A DNA stretch of 10,606 nt from Treponema sp. UBA4232 (GTDB taxonomy: Bacteria; Spirochaetota; Spirochaetia; Treponematales; Treponemataceae). The stretch's first letter is position 1, and each line of letters begins with the position of its first letter. A program made the position numbers and the translations under genes. Positions 7,046 through 10,606 of the stretch are shown here, one piece after another. The DNA lies in the NCBI GenBank assembly GCA_002396325.1, contig DGXM01000057.1, positions 1-10,606 of the forward strand, read 5' to 3'. The notes below the pieces were generated by a model. That model was given only the letters and a program-made list of their open reading frames with translations. It was not told the DNA's origin and did not search any database.

Positions 7046-8094
7046 TGTTTACTCTTCCTGAATCAAAAATAAACGACTTCTTCAAGCTGATTGCTTCAAA
7101 AGAAGATTTGTACATCCCGGCTGACAACAACAGCGGAAAAGCAGACTTTACCGCATGGAAGGAAGGTGTCGAGCTTTCAAAGGCTTTGAAGACCGTCCGC
7201 TCCGCAAAAGACTTTTTCTTCCCAAAGGCGGAAAACCTTGTGAACCTCAGGATGGAAGGAAAGCATGTTGAAGTTGAAGATCCCAGAAAGGATTTGAAGG
7301 ACTTCGTGGTATTCGGTGTTCGGGCCTGTGATGCAAAGAGCTTTGAGATTGTTGATGCCGTTTACCTCCACATGGATCCGGTTGACTCTTACTACAAGAA
7401 CCGCCGTGACCACGGAACGGTAATCACGCTCGCCTGCACGGATCCCGCAAAGACCTGTTTCTGCGCCGCATACAAAATCGATGCAGCAGTTCCCGGCGGA
7501 GATGTGAGTGCATGGCTTTGTGACGGTACATTCTACTTCGAAGCCAATACCGACAAGGGAAAGGCTCTTCTTGAAAGCGCAAAATCCCTGTTTGCGGAAG
7601 GAAGCGACGACAAGGTGAAAAAGCAGCAGGAGGAAACACGCAAAAAATGCGCCGCAACTCCATTTGCAAATCTTGACCTTTCAAAATGGAAGGGAAAGGA
7701 CATGCTCAAAATCTTCAACTCACCGATGTGGGAAAAACTTTCAGAATCATGTCTTGGCTGCGGTACCTGTACTTACGTCTGCCCAACCTGCATGTGCTTT
7801 GACATCCGCGACTTTGACGCAGGTGAAAACGGTGTAAAACAGTTCCGCTGCTGGGATTCATGCATGTACTCGGACTTCACACAGATGGCTGCCGCGAACC
7901 CGCGTCTCACACAGAAAGAAAGATTCAGACAAAGATTCATGCACAAGCTCGTCTACTACCCGATGGCCCACGAGGACAACTGGCAGTGTGTAGGCTGCGG
8001 ACGCTGTCTTGAAAACTGCCCGATTCACATGAACATTGTAAAGGTCGTAAAGACTTATAACGAAATGCCCGCTGACGGAGGAAACGCACAATGA
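7042..8094 (+). CDS. flxB: FlxB-like 4Fe-4S dicluster subunit (HydB/AsrA family)
   Basis: The 350-residue protein resembles the beta subunit of sulfhydrogenases (HydB) and anaerobic sulfite reductase subunit A: an N-terminal domain with FGVRACDAKSFEIVDAVY at 91-108, followed by LACTDPAKTCFCAAY, then two ferredoxin sites at Cys237-240-243-247 (with Cys250 and Cys252) and Cys316-319-322-326. Proteins of this type always work with an FAD/NAD-binding gamma subunit, which is the next gene, and carry electrons from NAD(P)H. AGGAGG is at 7032-7037. Two adjacent ATG codons exist, at 7042 (4-nt spacer) and 7045 (7-nt spacer); the second has better spacing, so the mature start may be one residue shorter. 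Both overlap or abut the flxC stop. No hydrogenase or sulfite-reductase catalytic subunit follows, so the Flx role is preferred. Confidence 0.83.
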   Translation: MMFTLPESKINDFFKLIASKEDLYIPADNNSGKADFTAWKEGVELSKALKTVRSAKDFFFPKAENLVNLRMEGKHVEVEDPRKDLKDFVVFGVRACDAKSFEIVDAVYLHMDPVDSYYKNRRDHGTVITLACTDPAKTCFCAAYKIDAAVPGGDVSAWLCDGTFYFEANTDKGKALLESAKSLFAEGSDDKVKKQQEETRKKCAATPFANLDLSKWKGKDMLKIFNSPMWEKLSESCLGCGTCTYVCPTCMCFDIRDFDAGENGVKQFRCWDSCMYSDFTQMAAANPRLTQKERFRQRFMHKLVYYPMAHEDNWQCVGCGRCLENCPIHMNIVKVVKTYNEMPADGGNAQ

Positions 8095-8918
8095 TTAACG
8101 ACGCATTGATTCCACACGTCTGCAAAATTGTGGACATAAAACAGGAGACTCCGGATGTAAAGACATTCTACATCCAGGACCTTGAGGGAAAGAAACCCTT
8201 CGAGCACATTCCGGGACAGTGTGCCATGCTGATGGTGCCCGGTCTGGGAGAGTCAATGATTTCCATCACCTCTTCCCCGACACTCACCGACCATCTTGAG
8301 TTCAGCGTAAAAAAATGCGGTGTGCTCACAAGCTGGCTCCATGCCGCCGAACCCGGACAGGAAATCGCAATCCGCGGACCTCTTGGAAACGGATTCCCGG
8401 TTGAGGGTGCCCTTAAAGGAAAAGACATTCTGGTCATCGCTGGAGGTATCGGCATCGCTCCGGTGCACTCCGTCGTGAACTACATGATGGACCACCGTGA
8501 GAACTACGGACGCATTCAGGTAATCTACGGTTCAAGAAGCAAAGCTGATTTGGTGCGCCTTGACGAAATGCAGAATGTCTGGATGAAGCAGCCAAACTGT
8601 TCCATCAACCTCACAATTGACCGCGCCGAGGAAGGCTGGGATGGACATGTTGGATTCGTTCCTCCTTACGTCACCGAGTGCAAGCCGGATACAAGCATGA
8701 CGGTAATCATGTGCGGACCGCCAATCCTCATTCACCTTTCTTTGGCAGAGTTGAAAAAGATGGGATTCGTTGACACCCAGATTTTCACCACCATGGAAAT
8801 GCGCATGAAGTGCGGTATCGGAAAGTGCGGCAGGTGCAACATCGGCGACAAGTTCGTCTGCAAAGACGGTCCGGTGTTCAGCTTTGACCAGTTGGGTGAA
8901 TTACCACCAGAGTATTGA
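8091..8918 (+). CDS. flxA: FlxA-like FAD/NAD(P)-binding oxidoreductase
   Basis: The 275-residue protein is of the ferredoxin-NADP reductase fold, in the PyrK / sulfhydrogenase gamma / AsrB branch. It shows an FAD-binding barrel with PGQCAMLMVPG and SITSSPT (58-64), an NAD(P)-binding domain with GGIGIAP at 118-124 and MCGPP at 207-211, and a C-terminal 2Fe-2S site with Cys241, Cys246, Cys249 and Cys257. In Hdr-Flx complexes this subunit takes the hydride from NAD(P)H and feeds electrons to FlxB/FlxC. The start overlaps the flxB stop as ATGA; GGAGG at 8077-8081 gives a 9-nt spacer. Whether NADH or NADPH is used cannot be read from the sequence. With this gene the operon has its electron input, which makes a hydrogenase unnecessary. 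Confidence 0.88.
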   Translation: MINDALIPHVCKIVDIKQETPDVKTFYIQDLEGKKPFEHIPGQCAMLMVPGLGESMISITSSPTLTDHLEFSVKKCGVLTSWLHAAEPGQEIAIRGPLGNGFPVEGALKGKDILVIAGGIGIAPVHSVVNYMMDHRENYGRIQVIYGSRSKADLVRLDEMQNVWMKQPNCSINLTIDRAEEGWDGHVGFVPPYVTECKPDTSMTVIMCGPPILIHLSLAELKKMGFVDTQIFTTMEMRMKCGIGKCGRCNIGDKFVCKDGPVFSFDQLGELPPEY

Positions 8919-8925
8919 TAAATTT

Positions 8926-8992
8926 TCCGGACATTGAGCCAGTCGGGATGTTTTATAACACAATGTTTTCGACAAGCTCAAGCACTTCCGGA
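8926..8992. repeat. Degenerate TTGAGC..GTCG inverted repeat in flxA-frdB-like gap
   Basis: TTGAGCCAGTCG (8934-8945) and CGACAAGCTCAA (8970-8981) are inverted copies matching at 10 of 12 positions; both arms are flanked on the outside by TCCGGA (8926-8931 and 8987-8992). It fills most of the 90-nt gap after flxA. It is a worn relative of the perfect repeat at 9698-9758. It has no T-run, so a strong terminator is not indicated. AAGGAG of the next gene begins right after it. Confidence 0.6.
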
Positions 8993-9008
8993 TTAAAGGA
9001 GAATTAGA

Positions 9009-9689
9009 ATGGCTGAAAAAGAAATGGCGACAATATATCTGTTCGGCAAAAAATACGAAGTGCCGGCAGAACTTACGATTATGAATGCAATGGAATATGC
9101 TGGCTATCAGTTGAAGCGCGGATGCGGATGCCGTAACGGTTTCTGCGGTGCATGTGCTACAATCTACCGCATCAAGGGACAGAACCAGCTTCAGACCTGT
9201 CTTGCCTGCTCAAAGAAGGTTGAAAACGATATGTACATCGCAACACTTCCCTTCTTCCCGCTCGTAAAGCAGATTTACGACATCAACAAAATCAAACCCG
9301 AGCAGCAGGTGATGATGCAGCTTTACCCTGAGATTTATTCATGCGTGGGATGCAATGCTTGTACACGCGCATGTCCCCAGAGTCTCAACACAATGCAGTA
9401 TATTGCCTACGCACAGCGCGGTGATTTTGCAAAGTGTGCAGACCTCTCATTTGACTGCGTTATGTGCGGATGCTGCTCTTCAAGATGCCCGGCAGGAATC
9501 AGCCACCCGCAGGTTGCAGAACTTGCACGCCGCTTGAACGGAAAGTACATCCAGCCTCAGAGCCAGCACCTTATTGACCGTGTGAACGAAATCTCCGAAG
9601 GAAAGTGCGAGGAAGCGATTCAGGCTATGATGCAGAAGCCCTTGGCAGAAATCAAGGAGCTCTACAACAACCGCGATATTGAAAAATAA
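9009..9689 (+). CDS. Fumarate reductase / TfrB-type iron-sulfur protein (2Fe-2S + 2x 4Fe-4S)
   Basis: The 226-residue protein has an N-terminal plant-type 2Fe-2S domain (GCGCRNGFCGACATIY, using Cys41 or Cys39, Cys46, Cys49 and Cys64) and two ferredoxin sites, Cys112-115-118-122 and Cys150-153-156-160. This is the arrangement of the iron-sulfur subunit of succinate dehydrogenase/fumarate reductase, but the last two clusters look like two 4Fe-4S sites, as in the N-terminal half of methanogen thiol:fumarate reductase TfrB. The CCG domains that end TfrB are absent here; HdrB supplies them in the same operon. It should link the flavoprotein downstream to the Hdr-Flx electron chain. AAGGAG (8996-9001) is 7 nt from the ATG. 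The gene is separated from its neighbours by repeat-bearing 90-nt gaps on both sides. No membrane-anchor gene is visible between the two subunits. Confidence 0.85.
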   Translation: MAEKEMATIYLFGKKYEVPAELTIMNAMEYAGYQLKRGCGCRNGFCGACATIYRIKGQNQLQTCLACSKKVENDMYIATLPFFPLVKQIYDINKIKPEQQVMMQLYPEIYSCVGCNACTRACPQSLNTMQYIAYAQRGDFAKCADLSFDCVMCGCCSSRCPAGISHPQVAELARRLNGKYIQPQSQHLIDRVNEISEGKCEEAIQAMMQKPLAEIKELYNNRDIEK

Positions 9690-9697
9690 TTGACCGA

Positions 9698-9758
9698 GGT
9701 GGTTGAGCCTGTCGAGACCGCCTTTTTGCAAATGGTCATTTCGACAGGCTCAATGACC
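9698..9758. repeat. Perfect 13-nt inverted repeat (REP-like hairpin) between the two reductase genes
   Basis: TTGAGCCTGTCGA (9703-9715) pairs exactly with TCGACAGGCTCAA (9741-9753). The stem can grow outward by GGT/ACC (9698-9700 and 9756-9758) across two mismatches, and inward by GACC/GGTC (9716-9719 and 9734-9737). It occupies the gap between the iron-sulfur and flavoprotein genes. It may stabilise or tune the mRNA, or it may simply be an inserted dispersed repeat. GGAG for the next gene (9766-9769) lies just outside it. Confidence 0.8.
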
Positions 9759-9779
9759 GCATATTGGAGTTTATGGAAT

Positions 9780-10606
9780 ATGTACGGAAATTACTTGGAT
9801 GAAGCCGCAAAGATTGTGGCAGAAAAAAGAGACGAAAATCTTAAGTTTGAGCATGCCCGCCTTACCGCAGACGAAAAGGATCAGCTGCTCAAGGAATATC
9901 ACCCTGACCGCATTGCAAGCCAGTTTGAGGAGCTGAAAATCGGCCCGAACAAGGGACAGAAGGCACCGCATGAGCTTGCAGACATGCTTCAGGCAAATCC
10001 CCGCATCGAGCCCGAGCACATCGACCTGAACCATGTTGACTACGAGACGGATGTTCTTGTCATCGGAGGCGGTGGAGCAGGAACAAGTGCTGCAATCATG
10101 GCAAGCGAAGCAGGAGCAAAGGTTCTCCTCGTCACAAAACTCCGCGTGGGTGATGCAAACACAATGATGGCCGAAGGTGGAATTCAGGCGGCTGACAAGC
10201 CCAATGACTCACCGGCACAGCACTACCTTGACGCATTCGGTGGCGGACACTTTGACGGAAAGCCTGAGCTGGTCTACACACTGGTAAACAAAGCTCCATC
10301 CGTAATAAAATGGCTCAATGATCTTGGCGTGGAATTCGACAAGGAAGCCGATGGAACAATGGTAACGACCCACGGTGGCGGAACAAGCCGCAAGAGAATG
10401 CACGCATGCAAGGACTACTCAGGTGCTGAAATCATGCGTACCCTCCGCGATGAGACATTCAACCGGGCAGATTCAATCACGGTCGTTGATTTTACATCCG
10501 CAATCGAAATCATTAAAAACGACAAGGGCGAGGCAGCCGGTGCCGTTCTTATGAACATGGAGACAAACGAGCTCCGCATTGCAAAGGCAAAGGTTGTAAT
10601 CATCGC
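9780..10606 (+). CDS. Fumarate reductase/succinate dehydrogenase-type flavoprotein, 3' end outside window
   Basis: The frame is open from the ATG at 9780 to the right edge (275 complete codons). It shows the FAD Rossmann motif VLVIGGGGAG (92-101) and the second flavin motif GDANTMMAEGGIQAA (124-138), followed by HGGGTSRKRMHACKDYSG, all marks of the fumarate reductase / L-aspartate oxidase / APS reductase flavoprotein group. Asn127 stands where covalently flavinylated enzymes have His, so the FAD is probably not covalently bound, as in soluble members. About 90 residues precede the FAD motif (including GPNKGQKAPHELADML), far more than in E. coli FrdA. The capping domain with the catalytic Arg/His residues lies beyond the window, so the substrate is inferred from family and context. 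GGAG at 9766-9769 supports the chosen start (10-nt spacer); an in-frame ATG at 9753 would add nine residues but sits inside the hairpin repeat. Confidence 0.85.
   Translation, partial: MYGNYLDEAAKIVAEKRDENLKFEHARLTADEKDQLLKEYHPDRIASQFEELKIGPNKGQKAPHELADMLQANPRIEPEHIDLNHVDYETDVLVIGGGGAGTSAAIMASEAGAKVLLVTKLRVGDANTMMAEGGIQAADKPNDSPAQHYLDAFGGGHFDGKPELVYTLVNKAPSVIKWLNDLGVEFDKEADGTMVTTHGGGTSRKRMHACKDYSGAEIMRTLRDETFNRADSITVVDFTSAIEIIKNDKGEAAGAVLMNMETNELRIAKAKVVII

Noticed and set aside
7042..8918. Anaerobic sulfite reductase (asrAB) or sulfhydrogenase (hydBG) subunits
   Set aside because: The two proteins do belong to these families, but no sirohaem sulfite reductase or NiFe hydrogenase subunit is present and the hdrA/flxD neighbours favour FlxBA.
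9773..9802. ATG at 9773 as the flavoprotein start
   Set aside because: This frame hits TGA after nine codons; the flavoprotein frame begins at 9780.

Overview
The window most resembles a strictly anaerobic, carbohydrate-fermenting bacterium, and my best guess is a host-associated Treponema or related spirochaete. That guess rests on the SH3b-type secreted protein at the left end, a cytoplasmic-type GH43 glycosidase, the AT-rich intergenic DNA with GTCAT...ATGAC hairpin repeats, and the very iron-sulfur-rich soluble redox operon. It is an inference from protein and repeat style, not from a marker gene.

Layout. (1) 1-743, minus: the 5' part of a low-GC gene for an exported SH3b-domain protein; its 3' end lies outside the window. 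(2) 744-1090: no gene, but a dense patch of repeats: a 17-nt direct repeat, a two-hairpin MITE-like inverted repeat (852-915), four tandem 20-nt units (905-984) and a 62-bp palindromic element (1009-1070). (3) 1091-2062, minus: a glycoside hydrolase family 43 enzyme without a signal peptide. (4) 2063-2385: the divergent intergenic region with a candidate promoter and leader for the operon. (5) 2386 to the right edge, plus: nine tightly spaced genes, hdrB-hdrC-hdrA-flxD-flxC-flxB-flxA, then a 2Fe-2S/4Fe-4S protein and a fumarate-reductase-type flavoprotein that is cut by the window end.

How the genes fit together. The first seven genes encode a complete HdrABC-FlxABCD set: an NAD(P)H-oxidising flavoprotein (FlxA), Fe-S relay proteins (FlxB, FlxC), a 2Fe-2S linker (FlxD/MvhD), the flavin-based bifurcating subunit HdrA, and HdrC/HdrB carrying electrons to a high-potential site. 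No hydrogenase, F420 enzyme or DsrC-like acceptor is seen. Instead the operon runs on into a soluble two-subunit module like succinate dehydrogenase/fumarate reductase or methanogen thiol:fumarate reductase (TfrAB), with no membrane anchor in view. The attractive reading is an NADH-oxidising, ferredoxin-reducing complex whose exergonic branch ends on fumarate, which would fit succinate-forming fermentation. The substrate cannot be proved here because the catalytic (capping) domain of the flavoprotein lies beyond the window. The two roughly 90-nt gaps that separate this module from the Hdr-Flx genes each hold an inverted repeat of the same TTGAGC..GTCG family.
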